Assembly: GCA_025602915.1 (NCBI GenBank)
Contig: JAHLJZ010000084.1
Coordinates: forward strand, 1 to 64,000
DNA from: Paraphysoderma sedebokerense
Taxonomy: Eukaryota > Blastocladiomycota > Physodermatomycetes > Physodermatales > Physodermataceae
Length of the DNA stretch: 64,000 nt
Reading direction: 5' to 3'
Of this stretch, positions 36,693 through 49,800 are shown piece by piece (the first letter of the stretch is position 1; the number at the start of each line of letters is the position of its first letter). Position numbers and translations under genes: made by a program. The notes beneath the pieces were generated by a model. It saw only the letters and a program-made list of their open reading frames with translations, searched no databases and was not told the DNA's origin.

Positions 36693-39163
36693 ATGTCGTC
36701 AGAAACGGCAACCCCACATTCACAATTGGACTCTTGCCTTCATCTATTACAAGAGAGCTCCCGAGACGAGCAAAAATTCCTCGGTCTTCTACTTCTGACG
36801 AAAGTGCTGGATCCATCCGACAATGAATCAGTTGTAAAGTCATTCAACCACATCGACCAGACTTTCATTCAAAGATTGCTAATAACCAGTAAGCTTCTTG
36901 ATAGTGTTCTTTGGTTTAATGGAGTAAACCATTCGATTGCTCACTAATAATTTTTCAATGTAACAGAATCTTCGTCCGCAGAGATACCAGCCGACACATT
37001 ACATTCGGTTGCAATAAATATTCTGCTTGCATTTTGTAACTATGAAGAGATAGCTTCCTCTGAACAAATCAAATCGACATTGCAAACAGTGGTCTCGGAA
37101 TTTATTGCAGGAAGGTACGATACGGGCGGGGATCTTCATTTACTGTCTTCAATACTAATTATTAAACCAAATTTAAATGTAGATTTTCACCAGATGTTGA
37201 AAATGATGTGTTGAACCTACTCCTAAGCTGCTCGTCCTTTCGCAAATCTGCGATGTCATTTGTTGTAGATGGAGTTTTCGACCGTTTACTTGAACATCTA
37301 TCTACTTCTGAAGGTAACTGAGCACATTTGATAATCACTCGTTTGTCATGTTCTAATCCAGGATTTAGTATGCTTACAGAAAGGCAAACAAATTCTGTCG
37401 AACATTGTCGCATTCGCTGCATCGGGTGCGGACCAAGAATGTATCGAACTCCTTTTCGAATCATTATCCAAATCGTTTGGTATCCAACAAAATCAAACAA
37501 AATTCGTATCACTCAATCTACTCAACCTGCTGCTCTCAAGTTCGAAGGTATGTTGTGATCTGCGCACTACCACCAAAAGATTTGTTCTCTTTGTTAACTC
37601 TTCGACAGACGCATCCTTCCCTGTCCGCCGATGCGATCAATCATTTACAACATGGTATAAACGATATATTGCGGAGTAAAATTGCCGGTGTACAACGGAA
37701 TCCAACTTTGATTTTGGTTTCTCTTCTGTTTCATCAATTCGAATGTGCATGGCTCTTTCCTTCTGGAGTCGTTACCGACACTCGAACTCAACTTTTTTGC
37801 CTGATTATCCGACTGACATGTATAGAGATTCGTATGCTGTTAGATGACGCATGTCCGGATGGTTTCAAAGACCAAGAAAGTGAAAATTTATTGGGATGTT
37901 GTTATGGCATTCTGGAACACGGAATCAAAGTCATTGTAAATTCGGATGAAGACTCGCCGCCAGTAACTTTAAATAGTGAATCAATCAGACTAAGCAGTGA
38001 TGTGATATCACAACTCCATCAGAGTATTGCAGATACCTTGGATACTATTATTGAGTATCTTCTCGACTTTCATTCTCGACATCCATCTCCTATCCCTGAC
38101 CTGACGATAATTGCGACACTACGCATCCTCTCGCTGTTTGTGTCAGAATGTGAAGTTCCGTCGTCACTACCTAAGCTCATCCCTCTATTTGTTGGTCTCT
38201 GTCAGTCGTATATATCCGAAATGTGTCAACCCGAATTTTCCGCAAAACCCAATCCGCTCCAGGTTCTGGCACAGCTCTTCGCACATGTTATTGTTGAGCC
38301 AAAAATTATTGAATCATTCACTAAGGTGGGTGGGTACGGAATCTGTACTCGGTATTTGAAGTCCCAGTTGTTAAATTTCTCAAAGGGTGTTTCAAGTGAG
38401 GATGAATTGGACATTATGATTGGGCTGATATCGGCTCTATTGAACATCGTGCAGTTTACTCCCCAAACCGCCGTCACCGACAAGCAATCTAAAATTGTTG
38501 TTAAAGACGCAATGCGTTTTTCAGAATCACTGCCGATGTTAGGTTTGTGTTACGCATCGCAATATGATTTCAGGCATATGTTTCCAGACTGACAAGTTAT
38601 TCAATAGTTGATAAATCGTTTAATTTTTACTCGCGATCGCAAGAGTTCACATGTCTGCTTGCAGCGTATACCGTCGCTGTACTCTCTCAGTTTCCCCAAC
38701 ACATCGGTACCATTGAGACAACCGACTTGCAGGGGACAGTCGATGCCATACTAAAGTTCTTGTCACAGTCTTCGAGTACAGAAGTAGGAGTATACGGGCT
38801 GCTGGAACTGATCTGTAACCGTAAGTAACTTCGACTTCGCCTGCTGGGAGCATATGTCTATCTCTTAACGTGGTTACTCTTTTTAGATATTCTAAGTATT
38901 CTGAACTTGAAAAGTGAAATATTCAATAAATGTTTGCGTACTTCAGCGAGTCTATCCGGCTTCATTGCAACATCGGTGTCGACTTTAGGTGAGTTTCTTT
39001 TATCATGTCAGAATCAAGTCGCGTATACTGACGGCGCCAATTTTGTCCAGACACCAATATTAAAGCAAAGTTTAAGCAGCTGTTGGAGACTTTATGGAGG
39101 ATGAGTAATGATTTAGAAAAAAAGAAATTAGCTGATGCAGGAATTCTCACAATCGGAATATGA
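36693..39163 (+). CDS. Neurochondrin-like ARM-repeat protein
   Basis: A multi-exon gene for an all-helical armadillo-like protein. The first exon (36693-36888) has DEQKFLGLLLLTKVLDPSD and IQRLLIT, continued after the intron by KSSSAEIPADTLHSVAINIL. This corresponds to the conserved neurochondrin start (a LLLVTK helix, then L..L.F..RLL.TK). A long central exon ends near 38534, followed by short exons around 38640-38820, 38887-38987 and 39051-39163. The last exon ends LADAGILTIGI. Neurochondrin is conserved from fungi to animals and acts as a cytoplasmic scaffold; its fungal role is poorly known. The start is the ATG before SSETAT; an upstream in-frame alternative exists near 36641. AATAAA overlaps the stop (39164 region). 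Confidence 0.8.
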
Positions 39164-39605
39164 ATAAAGACTTTCGCTGATAATTAAGCAAAGGTTCTAC
39201 GCAGCGGTCCAACTACCCCTTGTTGAGCAGACTACCATTTGGTTGATAATATACAGACGAGAGCTTACAATAAATATGTGTATGATTCATAGTCATGGAA
39301 GAATTCAGTATAACAGCCTTTAATTACCTCGTCGCTTCTAACCACATTGATGAGATCAAATCGCTTTTAACGCGAGAATGAACTCTCCCGGAGCCCAGAA
39401 CTTCAATTCATCGTTTTCCCCTTTCTCCATTCAATTATTATTCTCCTTCTTTTGGTTCAGGATATTTCAATTTCCCTTAATCCGTATCCGTTAAAACTAT
39501 ATTATCCGCACACCTTTCGCTCGCCTTTTATATTGTCTGACAAATTTCAGTAGTGTGCAATTGCAAAACCTTTTTACCGTTGCCATTCAGCCGTAGACTT
39601 CACGA
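39164..39605. promoter_or_regulatory. Intergenic, kinase promoter
   Basis: About 440 bp upstream of the STE20-like kinase. The second half is pyrimidine-rich (39410-39540), as in other promoters of this window. No clear TATA box. Confidence 0.35.
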
Positions 39606-42600
39606 ATGTCTCGTCCTCGACAAGTCAAAATTCCAACAATATTCAAACAAATTGACCCTAACAATCCGGGGGCTGGCAAAACAAACGGTGCTGACAACAA
39701 GCAACAAACTACAAGCTCTTTCAGTGCAAATGAATTATCGAATGATGCACCAGCTAGTGTATCCACTTTGACGAACAGTTCCAGTAGCCAGAATTTAAGC
39801 AAAGGAGATTCCGCACAAACTTTAAACGATGAGAACACTGATGAGAGGAAAAGAGATAGTAAAAAAGTCAAATATCCATCAATATTTGGAGGTAAAAAGG
39901 ATAAAGATAAAGAGGAACGCGAGGAAGAGAACGAACAGAACAGAGAACAAGAAAAGGTGAAGAAAGAAAGACCGAAAAGTTTCTTTTCGACCAAAAAGAA
40001 AGAAAAAGATGAAGAAGTTAAAAAGGTTGAGAATTTCGACAACGAGAGTAATCCTAAGCTACTCGAGCCGAAAAGTGAAACGACCAGTCCCCAGCGAAGC
40101 AGGAGAGGTACCGGAATAGATATCGACAAAGTGTTATCAATAACTTCGAATATCAGTCCGAATTCAAATCCTACCAGTGTTCCGACGGCCGTTAGTGTTG
40201 GTGGACGACCCATCGGCACTCCATTTAACTTTTCTGTGAAGGTTCATGTAGACAAAGATTTTACATGGAATGAGGGCCAGGTTTGTATCAGTGGAATTCC
40301 CCACTAGAAAGGTCCATCTTGAAATTTTAACACTATAATTATGTATTTTACGTATGTTTGTAGGACCCTTCTGAAATATTTGACTTGCAAGATAAACTCG
40401 GTATGTTTCCTTCATTCGTGTGGTCAGTAAATTTGCAGCGCTCTAACAAAACTATTTGATTCTACAGGGGAAGGGTATACTACTATACATAATGTTGTCA
40501 GACAAAACGTCGGGTGTCCTAATTTTTACTTTCTATAGTGCGTTTGGTGCTGTCTATCGAGCAGTTCTTAAGCAGACCGGCTTTGTCCTCGCAATCAAAG
40601 AAATTCGAATGTCTCGAGCTCAAAAAGAACAGACAACGATTGAAAAAGAAATCAACATGCTTAAAAAATGTGTCCATCGAAACACTGTGCAATATTATGG
40701 TACACACCATCATATCTTCCATTTTGCGTTCCAGCTTTTGTGGCTAATTTAGACACTGCTTTTCTCCACAGGGTGTTGTCGAAAAGACGATGCAATATGG
40801 ATTTTAACCGACTACTGCGGCCTTGGTTCGATGTCAGATATCCTTGAACTTCTTTCTACACCTGGTACCCTCATCCCCGGCTCTATACCGTTAAAACGAG
40901 AAACAATAGTGGTGTCGAAAAGTTCTAGCCAAGGTACACTACTCGATGAGAGGTTTGAGAAAGAGCGAACTATGATGGAAAGTACTTGGTGCCAAAGTGG
41001 TCTGACGGAAATGGAAGTTGCGGCTATTGTTGGTGGCGCCTTGGAAGGCTTGAAGTTCCTTCACGATAAGGGAATCATTCATCGGTTTGTATTTTTTTTT
41101 GTTGTCTTAATCTGCATCTTGGATATCTCAAAATTAATTACAATGATCCACCGTTTTACGTTGTTACGATAGAGATCTCAAATGCGCGAATATTCTTTTG
41201 ACTGATAATGGCGAGGTTAAAATTGCTGATTTCGGGGTGTCCGAACAAATCACAAAGTCAATGGCAAAACGAAATACTGTTGTCGGAACTCCTTACTGTA
41301 CGTATATATTATATCATCAAAAATCCAGATTCTCCTTAGTTGTTGATACATTGCCTTTATGGGTTACTTTTCTTCACATGACGCAGGGATGGCTCCTGAG
41401 GTAATTACAGCCACTGATTACGGTATTCAAGCTGACATCTGGTCACTCGGTATCACTGTGATTGAACTTTGCGACTGCGTTCCACCTTTGTGCGATCTTC
41501 ACCCAATGCGTGCCATGTTTCAAATTCCCCATCTTCCTCCTCCCACTCTTGCGAACCCAGAGCATCACACTCCGACGATTTTGTCGTTCTTATCGTTATG
41601 CTTACAAAAAGATCCATCCGCCCGTGCGACAGCTGCCGACTTGTTGGGCCATAACTTTGTTAAAGGCTTCACCGGTGAGCAAGGTGTCAATGGACGCAAG
41701 AAAGTGCTTTATCCGCGAATTTTTACTTGGATTCAAGCCGTTGAGAAGAGGAGGGCAGAAAGAAGGGAGAAGTACAGTGAGGTCAAGAAGAAGGAAGTTG
41801 AATTAGAAGTCGTAAAGAAGGTTGAAGGTCGCGATAGTTCCGACGAGGAAGACTTTAGAGGGGCCATGAAAGGACAAGCAACAATCAAAGGGAGCGCCAT
41901 GAATTCCAAGGTCTCACCGGGGACCATGTTTGTAAAGGACGAAGATCACAACGAAATGGAAGTTACCAACCTGGGAACCATGATCGTTGCCGACGATTCA
42001 TCAACATCGAACGCGACCAATGGCAAACTAGTTAACAATGATGAGAACGCTGCGATTCGAGCAATGTTTCTTAATGCTGGTGAGGCATCATCCTCTACCA
42101 CTAACAAATCCCCGACAAGTCCTACTAATCAAGGATTGCGACGTCGCCAACATCTATATTCACCTCCAACAAGGAAACGGTCTCCGAGTTCGAGTTCACC
42201 AACGAGGGCTCGAGACAATCCGAATGCGCCGGTAACATTAGAGTACCTATGGTCACTGATACTACCTTCCATACAGGTTGTAACGAATCCAATTGTTAAT
42301 ATGCACTATCGCGCTCAGTCACATCCAAAAGTCGGACCGATATACAGAATTATGAGTTCTACCCTCTCCACTGCCTGTTCATCAGTGAAATACCTAATCA
42401 CCAATGGCACTTCATCATCACCTGCACCCTCACGATCTTCGCCATCTTCGCCTTCATCCCAACAACCTGAACTCTCGCTCACAACTCTCCGTCGCGCTCC
42501 TTTAACAGTTGTGACTGCGTTGACTGCGTCGTTGAAATATCGATCTCGGTGTTTATGGTTAAATTATGGACATCACTTGATATATGCGACATTGTTGATG

Positions 42601-42711
42601 GCAATGTGGGGTTACCATGGAGTAACCATGAGGTATTGGGTGTTACGAGTGGAACAGTTGGAAGGAGAGTTACAAAGGATGCAGTTTCTGAGAGAAAGAT
42701 TCGGTAGGTAA
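39606..42711 (+). CDS. STE20-family kinase with CRIB-like motif, micro-exon and hydrophobic tail
   Basis: Seven exons (39606-40280, 40364-40400, 40468-40474, 40539-40699, 40772-41084, 41173-41297, 41387-42711) give 880 residues. The N-terminus is low-complexity and very Lys/Glu-rich. At about residues 200-220, [17 protein letters not shown] resembles a CRIB Cdc42/Rac-binding motif. The kinase domain starts directly after it with [24 protein letters not shown]/Hippo-like in wording. Catalytic elements are intact: [21 protein letters not shown], and GTPYWMAPEV with the W split across an intron. A charged linker and Ser/Pro-rich stretch follow. Near the C-terminus a hydrophobic segment ([18 protein letters not shown]) precedes a short amphipathic coil, which could anchor the kinase in a membrane. 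Role inferred: Cdc42/Rac-linked or Hippo-like signalling. Confidence 0.9.
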
Positions 42712-43018
42712 CATGCGTGAACGATAGGATTGCGAAAAGAGTGCCGTTGATGGCAAGTAAAGGGTTTATTTTTAGCCTGATCCGAAAGTAATAGCAAGAT
42801 TATAAAAGAAGACGTTGTAGATTAAGTATTATATTTATGCAGGAACTAGATATTAGTAATAAACAAAGAAAAAAACAAATACATCACCGAATGATTTTAG
42901 GGGTTATAAATCTGCAAACTGAAAATTGAGCTTAATTCCACCAAACAGCAGGTAGTCAAACGGTGTTCCGCGCACAAATTGATATTGAACGCTAACATTT
43001 CACAACTTCTGATCCGAG
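42712..43018. other. Short intergenic region
   Basis: About 300 bp holding the kinase 3' flank (AATAAA near 42859) and the promoter of the SAP30BP gene. Nothing else is seen. Confidence 0.4.
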
Positions 43019-44830
43019 ATGAAAGGACTAGTACATTACTCTGACGATTCATCATCCGATGAAGATGTAGCCCAGCCAAAACAGTCACAAGTGCGGCAGG
43101 TTGTCAAAGGTATCTTTCACTTTCTTGGAGCCCGCCCTCTACGAGTTGATTATTGATGAAACATTCATGATGGCTCATTTTTCTGTTTACTGAACTATGA
43201 ATATTGTAATATGTAGGAACTCAGCATGTAAAGCCAGGTACAAGGAATGGTTCATCCATTCTAAAGAACCAGGTAAAGACAATAACATATCTTACTTTTG
43301 TAAAACCAACGACAAACAAATCGATTCATTCCAGCTAACTCACATTATTACTTTTTCTCTATTCATTTATGATTCTGTATATGATGTATAAATTGCGATT
43401 TGACGGTGTTAATTTATCCTCACGAATGGCCCTTGATTCCTGCTATGTTTATTTTCAATCACGACCTTGGCCAAATTTGGTGTTGAATTTTGATTATGGT
43501 TTGATTTATACGGGTTTCAACGGTTAGTCTGAAACTGAACAGAATATATCACAGAGTAATGTCTATAGTAATGGTTGGTATTACGTTTTTCATGTAGAGT
43601 TCATTTGATTTTATTGATTTTGTGGGGTGATGAGTTATCAATATCGGGCACAAGAGATTGGATGACGGGAAGTAACTCATGATTTCAGGTTACTGAATTA
43701 GTATTTTATATTTAATTCGCAGGAAACCCATCGTTATCGTCAGCCCCGATTTCATCTTCATCCACCCCACAGTTATCTCGAGATGACCATACACTTCCGA
43801 CACTTCCCTACCCGTTACCAAAACCGATAACCGACGTTTCAAGTACACTATCTTACCCAGAATTTTTAGAACGTATATTATTCCATCCTCCCAAATCATC
43901 CTCGTCATTGTCTCGGTCAAATTCAACGGGGAGTTTAGGGTTAAGTACAAGTCAGAGGATATCGTTGTTGAAGAGGTCTCGGTCCAGGTTAAGTGGATCA
44001 GGAGATGATATGGGGAATGGGGATGTAAATGGAGTCGAGGATGAATGGGAGGCGAGGAAAAGATTGTGTTGGCCGATACCGGAACTTGAAGTTCCAGGTT
44101 TAGAGAATTATGGGATTCCAGAGTCGCCAGGCAAGGAAGTGGATGTTGGGCTTATCGTGAGTGATTGTAATTCTTTATACTTTTGAGCATTTTGGGCATT
44201 TCTTAATTGATCTATGCCGGATATTTTAGGAACAACTGCAACATTATCTAATTCTTAAAGCCTCGGGGATATCTTTCAACACGTCTTTACTGTCAAACAA
44301 GTCATTTAAGAATCCGCATATTTATCAAAAATTAATCAAAATGTTGAGTTTGAATGAACATGGGTCAAATTTTGTGGAGGAAAGGTTGGACTTGGAAGCA
44401 CTCAAAGAAAAGAAAGAAGCATTTGCGGATGAATTAGGTGTGTAGTTCGGAACAGACTTTCTATTCGCGGGATAACGCTAGGGACATACTAATCTTTTAT
44501 CTTGTTACGTCGGTTTCATTGTGTCTTTGGTAAACAGAAAAAGCTCAAAAATCAAAACACGAGAAAACGCAACAACAACAAGTTCAACAACAACGAACTC
44601 AAGTCGCGTTCACTTCATCTACCATTCAAAATTCTTCAACCATATCTTCGTCGTCTACACTCCCCGCGTCGACATTCCCGATACCTGGGTCTGGGTCTAC
44701 CGCTGCTCCCGGCATTGGTGGAGGCCTACCTATTTCATCTATTGGGGCGGGTGCAAGGGCCGCAGCCAAGACGGTGGCTGGTAAAGCCGTTGGGAAGAAA
44801 GGTACTGGACGGTGGGATCAACGACGTTAG
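43019..44830 (+). CDS. SAP30BP/HCNGP-like nuclear protein
   Basis: Four exons (43019-43109, 43723-44156, 44230-44437, 44538-44830) keep frame. The start MKGLVHYSDDSSSDED is typical of the family, with its short leading Y-x-D/S/E-rich box. The HCNGP domain spans the second and third exons: LENYGIPESPGKEVD, then ISFNTSLLSNKSFKNPHIYQ, KLIKMLSLNEHGSNF and FADELEKAQKSKH. The tail is Gln/Ser/Gly-rich and ends GRWDQRR, the equivalent of the conserved K/RW-D ending. SAP30BP is a nuclear protein tied to transcriptional repression and to splicing of short introns in animals. The first intron (613 nt) is far longer than others in this window. I saw no extra exon in it. Confidence 0.9.
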
Positions 44831-46861
44831 GAGAACGTTCTGAGTCTACTGATCTTGGGAGTGGAGACAAGCGGATTTGAGAATTGCGACTGGAATGGAG
44901 TCAGCAAAAAATCGTACAGGACCCATAGCATGTAAATAAGATATATGTTGTAATGTTAGGATACAAAAATAGCTGATAATGTCGATGAGTTGCAGTGACC
45001 GTAAGTTCAATTGTCAAGCATTTGGGGCGTCATCAGGGCATTTAAACGTTTGCAACTTGTCATCACGGCTCATAGGTATCATACCTAAAAGTTACAAGTC
45101 CGTTGATATCGTCCTGGTCATTCAGATTTGCAAGTCTGGATATCGGAGGCATTGCTGGTTCTGCTGTCCACTGTTGTCATGGGAAATTGGGAATGGTATT
45201 TTTAGCCTTGTGGTGGTCGTGTGATGCCATGAATTCCGCGCCTGTCCAGTGCCAGCTGTTCCTTTGACGCAGTCCGACTCACTCCGACAAATACTATTTT
45301 ATATCATTTGTGAAAAGATAATTTGAAGGTGCATGTAACGTTATGAATATATTATAGTAGAGTCATGTACATATTCTGGATATACTCTGCATTTAATGGA
45401 CATTTGAAATATCTCGCTGACGGTCTATGACTCGGAGGTCGGAAGTAAGCTTGCGAAAATGCAGGCATCAAAAGTGTCTTCCGTCGCGTTCCCTCAAATC
45501 CAACCTTCACAATCCCAAAGAATATGACTGATTCGCAGCATCACATTGCGATGCTCGGAGATGCTCGGTCAATTCTCCTATGATTTTGGTCAGAATTATG
45601 TAAACGTATTTATATCTAGAACTCGGAAAGGAATAGGTGCTAAAGCTGCAAAACGAGATGCGTAATGACATGAGCATTTTGCGAAAGAATAATCGTTGAG
45701 GTGCACAAAGGGAATTCCGTCAATTGAATGTCTGAATTGAACAACAGAATTATTAATAGTTGTGATAATGGCAGGTAATTCTGATTGGAATTGTCGAATG
45801 GAGCGAGCATTGTCGGCGACAGATAATAATTAACGGCCGGCCAATCAAATTGGTCCGTTCCGCACTTGATTTTCATTTGGTCACGTGACCAGATTCCTCG
45901 TTCCCTCTTTCGTTCCGGACCGATAATTCCCATCTCGACATGCCCTTTTGATTCCGCTGCCTCTCTTGTATCGACATCTGATGATCCATTGAGTCTCTCA
46001 TCCTCAGAACTCTGCTACGAGACTATCGCATCCGCCCCCCAAAACTGTAAGTAGTCGTCTGTGTGTTTCTGTTCTTGCTCGGGCTTAGGTTTTGTCCCCG
46101 GCTAGTTTTGGTCCCCTTTTTATTTCCTTGGAGTGTGTGTAATTCCAGAAGGATGTTTGTTTCTTTCTTAGATTCTCTCGCAAGTAGCGTCTTTGTCAAC
46201 GAGCGTCCCTCTTCGCCACTATGTCCCGTATGCGGAGTTTGCGTTGTTGGACAAATACTGTTACAGTTTGGTCCTATCGTTGCTTTCACTACGTAACCTT
46301 TATGTAGCATAAGCCGTCGTAGGACCGGCTATTTCTGATGATATTATTTAAATGTGCATACATGCGATGAATGCCTTATGTTTCCGGATGTTTCTATACG
46401 TTGTTTGTTATTTGGCCCGTACTTTGTTTTTCCCAGTTTTACGTGGCTTGGAGGTGTTTATTTGGCCTGAAGCTTGAAAAGAAAGGATTTCTTTTGATAT
46501 TCCGCTCTCATCGTTTCCGCTTTTATTTGATAGGCAATCTTATTCCTGGCCAAGCTTGCTTCAACATTCATTGGTTTTGTGGCGGCTCACGGACTAACCG
46601 CTGATTTTCATTCTTGTTTACTCAATCCATCCAACTCAGCCTTCATCTGATGCGAACATAAGAATCGACATAATATAATCTTCCCCCCTGTCGTTCTTAC
46701 CACTTAATATTAATATCGACACATTTTTGCGGAACATATTCTAATCTAATCTTTCCGACAATTTTCTCTCTCGGCTTAATCATAATTTCTTTCGTCCCAG
46801 CTCCTCGAACCTATCTTTCTTAAGCAGGCACCCTAGCTTAATTACCTTCGAATACGAATTT
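44831..46861. promoter_or_regulatory. Long upstream region of the Jsn1-like gene
   Basis: About 2 kb without a supported gene. It contains the 12-bp palindrome at 45879-45890 listed separately and, 30-40 bp before it, an inverted CCAAT pair (CCAATCAAATTGG, about 45841-45853). A GTAAGT at 46047-46052 after a pyrimidine- and Ser-codon-rich stretch could be the donor of a long 5' UTR intron ending just before 46862, for instance at the AG near 46826-46829. This is inference. Confidence 0.4.
45879..45890. promoter_or_regulatory. E-box palindrome GGTCACGTGACC
   Basis: A perfect 12-bp palindrome centred on CACGTG. Its core GTCACGTGAC is the site recognised by bHLH factors such as yeast Cbf1 and, in animals, the TFEB/MITF group. 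It lies about 970 bp before the Jsn1-like start codon, but much closer to the start of a possible 5' UTR exon. Binding is inferred from the motif only. Confidence 0.4.
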
Positions 46862-49800
46862 ATGGTTGGATTGCACATAGATACTATGGATACTGATCAT
46901 AAAGGCTCCCTGGTATCGCCATCCGACGTACCCTTCTTCCCGGCTGTTCGCCGGCCAAGAAGTGATACTTTCCACGCCCTTTCTATCCCTTCGTCTGCCG
47001 TCGTCTCTCAGTCCGAGAATGGCACACCGAGCGCAACCCCTCCTCCAGGACCTTCCTCGCCTCCTACAATTGCCACCACACCTCCTTCTGTTACCTCGCA
47101 CCCCGTTCCAGTCAGAGGTTCTCCCTCCCGAGCGAGAGCGATATCCTTGTCAGTCAGTACCGCGAGATCTTCCGCACCTAGCGGTAATCCAAGAAATCCT
47201 TTTGGTGGTAATGGCTTATTTTCACCAACTTGGCAAATTGATTTTGGGAACGTTCTTAGCTCATCCGCCCCCCAAACATCCGTACTTGATAATTTGGGAC
47301 CCAATGGTTCTGTCGTCCCTCGCGATAGAGTCAATGACAAGGAAGAGCACGATGCAGTATCAAGTGTCGTAAGAACTTTCAATTACTTAGGCCTGGATGA
47401 TTCCGATGGGAAATTGTCAAGACAACGCCAGCAATCGCTTTCTAAGACTCCACCGCCCTCCATGTCTGGCCAGTTCGCTTCAGCGATTCCAATATCAAGA
47501 CCCCTTTCGGCTTCTTCTTCCAGAACTCCTCCTCCTCTTGCCAATCGTATTTCTTCAAGTTCTATTGATTCACCGCTCACACCCAGCGGCGGAAGACCGG
47601 CTTTGGAACTTCCCGCCACAGCCAGAATTAAGTCTTACGAATTAGATTCTGCCATATCTGCGGCATTTTCGTCCAATGGTGCTAGAGAAACGAGAGTTCG
47701 ATCGTTATCCATGTCCTCCGCCAACGCTTATCCCTATGGTGTCCGAGCTGACTCCGCAGCTTCGAGTCCGGGTTATTTTCCCCCTATCACCGAAACACAT
47801 CAGAGCTCTCTGTCCTCGCACGGCTTGGATAATGAAATGAATTACCTTTCAGCATTAAACGGCCCGGGCTTCCTGAAGTCTCGACTTGAAAAGGATAGAG
47901 ATCGATTGTTGAGACCTAGAAGTTCAAGCTTTCACCACACTTCCAACCCTGAAAGTAATTTGGGTATCAATATCAACTTAGCCAATGGTTATGATAAAAG
48001 CGTGCGTGTCTCGGCTGTGTTCATTTGATTCAGTTTTAAACTAATTTTATGATTTTCTTCCATAGTTGGGTGATTTTGAGAATCCTCTGCCGCCAACACC
48101 CATCCCTCTTCAAGAGTCTCATCCACCTACCCGCTCCCTTTGGATTGGGAATCTGCCTCCTTCGTTCTCTACAAATGAACTTCTTTCCTTGTTTTCTCCA
48201 TTCGGTCCTATCGAATCTCTTCGTCTATTGCCAGATAGAGAATGTGCCTTTGTGAATTACTTCAAAGTAGAAGATGCGGTTAAAGCCAGAGAATTCATGA
48301 GTGGCAAAAAGATTGGAAGTATCGGTGGTAGTGGATTAAAGATTGGATTTGGCAAAGTTAATAAGGCCGAAGGGTTTGGCTTGGATAGAATGCCGAATGG
48401 ACTGAACAAAGAAAAGGATGGGCCAAATACTTTTGAAGCAATTGGTCCAACCAGAGCTCTCTGTAAGTGCATTTCGTGTCTTTTAAACACTTCTTACGAC
48501 GGTTCTAATGCTGTTATCTCTTTGTACAGGGGTCGGCAATCTTCCTCCAAATACCACTGTTCAGCAACTGTCGGTCATCTTCTCCCCATTTGGACATATC
48601 GACTCCTGCCGTATTTTAACTCACAAGAACTGCGGGTTTGTTAATTTCCGAAACGAACAAGATGCTATTGCTGCAAAAAAGACTTTGAACGGAAGGGAAA
48701 TTAATTCTAATACCGGCGATGTCTTGGTCCTGCGTATCGGTTTCGCAAAAGTTCCGACCTCTCCACCGAAGCAGCCAACAGGTGTTGATGCCACCAAGAC
48801 GATTATGACCAATATCCCTTCGTCGTCTCCGTCTTCTCCGAGTCCTGCCTTGAACGCAGATGCTTCCTTCGGTGCTTTCCATCACGCTTCGTCCTCTCCT
48901 GCAAACACTCCATCATCGCCAATGCATGATTCTATGCCCGATGACAGGGATTTCGACTATGCACCTGGAGTTCCAGTTTTAACTTTGGAAGACTTGCGAT
49001 CCCCAGTCTCTTATGCTGATATCATCCCCGCAGTTCCCGAGCCCAGCGGGCATCGCCGAATTGATCAAGCCAGATTGCGTGATATGAGGAGAAAATTGGA
49101 TGCTGTTATCTCCAATAGTGAATACGGAGCGGAAGGCCAATTGATTGTGAACCACGGCAACGTTTTGAAGGAAGTTGAAATGATTTTTGACGAGTGCTTG
49201 GAAGATGCAGTGGAGTTGAGTATTGGTACGTTTTTGGGAGTAGCAGTATATTGGAACAGCAGTTACTGAGCCCTTCTATCTTGTAGACTACATTGGAAAC
49301 ACCGTCTTACAGAAACTCATTGTCCTTACCACAAACTCTCATCGTCTTCGATTGATTTATAAAATTGCACCCCACTTTGCTGCTATCGGTGTACACAAGC
49401 ACGGTACTTGGGTCATCCAGAAAATTATCGACACTGCTTCAACTCCTCAGCAGATTTTCCACATCGCTAATGCCGTTCGCTCGTATACTCCACCTTTATT
49501 GCTGGACCAATTCGGCAACTATGTGGTTCAATGTTGTTTGAGATTCGGTACTGAGGTCAATGAATTCATTTTTGAGGCCATGAAGGAAAAATGTGTTGAT
49601 ATCGCTCAGGGCAGATTTGGAGCGAGAGCAATGAGAGCTTGCCTTGAAAGCCAGTATGCAAGTATGAAAGAAAGGGTATGCTAACTCTTGTACATGAAAA
49701 CGTCCAGTTTGTTTTTGACTTAACCTTTATAACAATTCCTTCACTGCAGAAACAAGTTGCTATCGCTATTGTTCAAAATGCCCTTGCCCTTTGTACGAAT

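Noticed and set aside
42238-42711. SARAH domain at the C-terminus of the STE20 kinase
   Set aside because: The tail is a hydrophobic segment plus a short charged helix, without the SARAH pattern.
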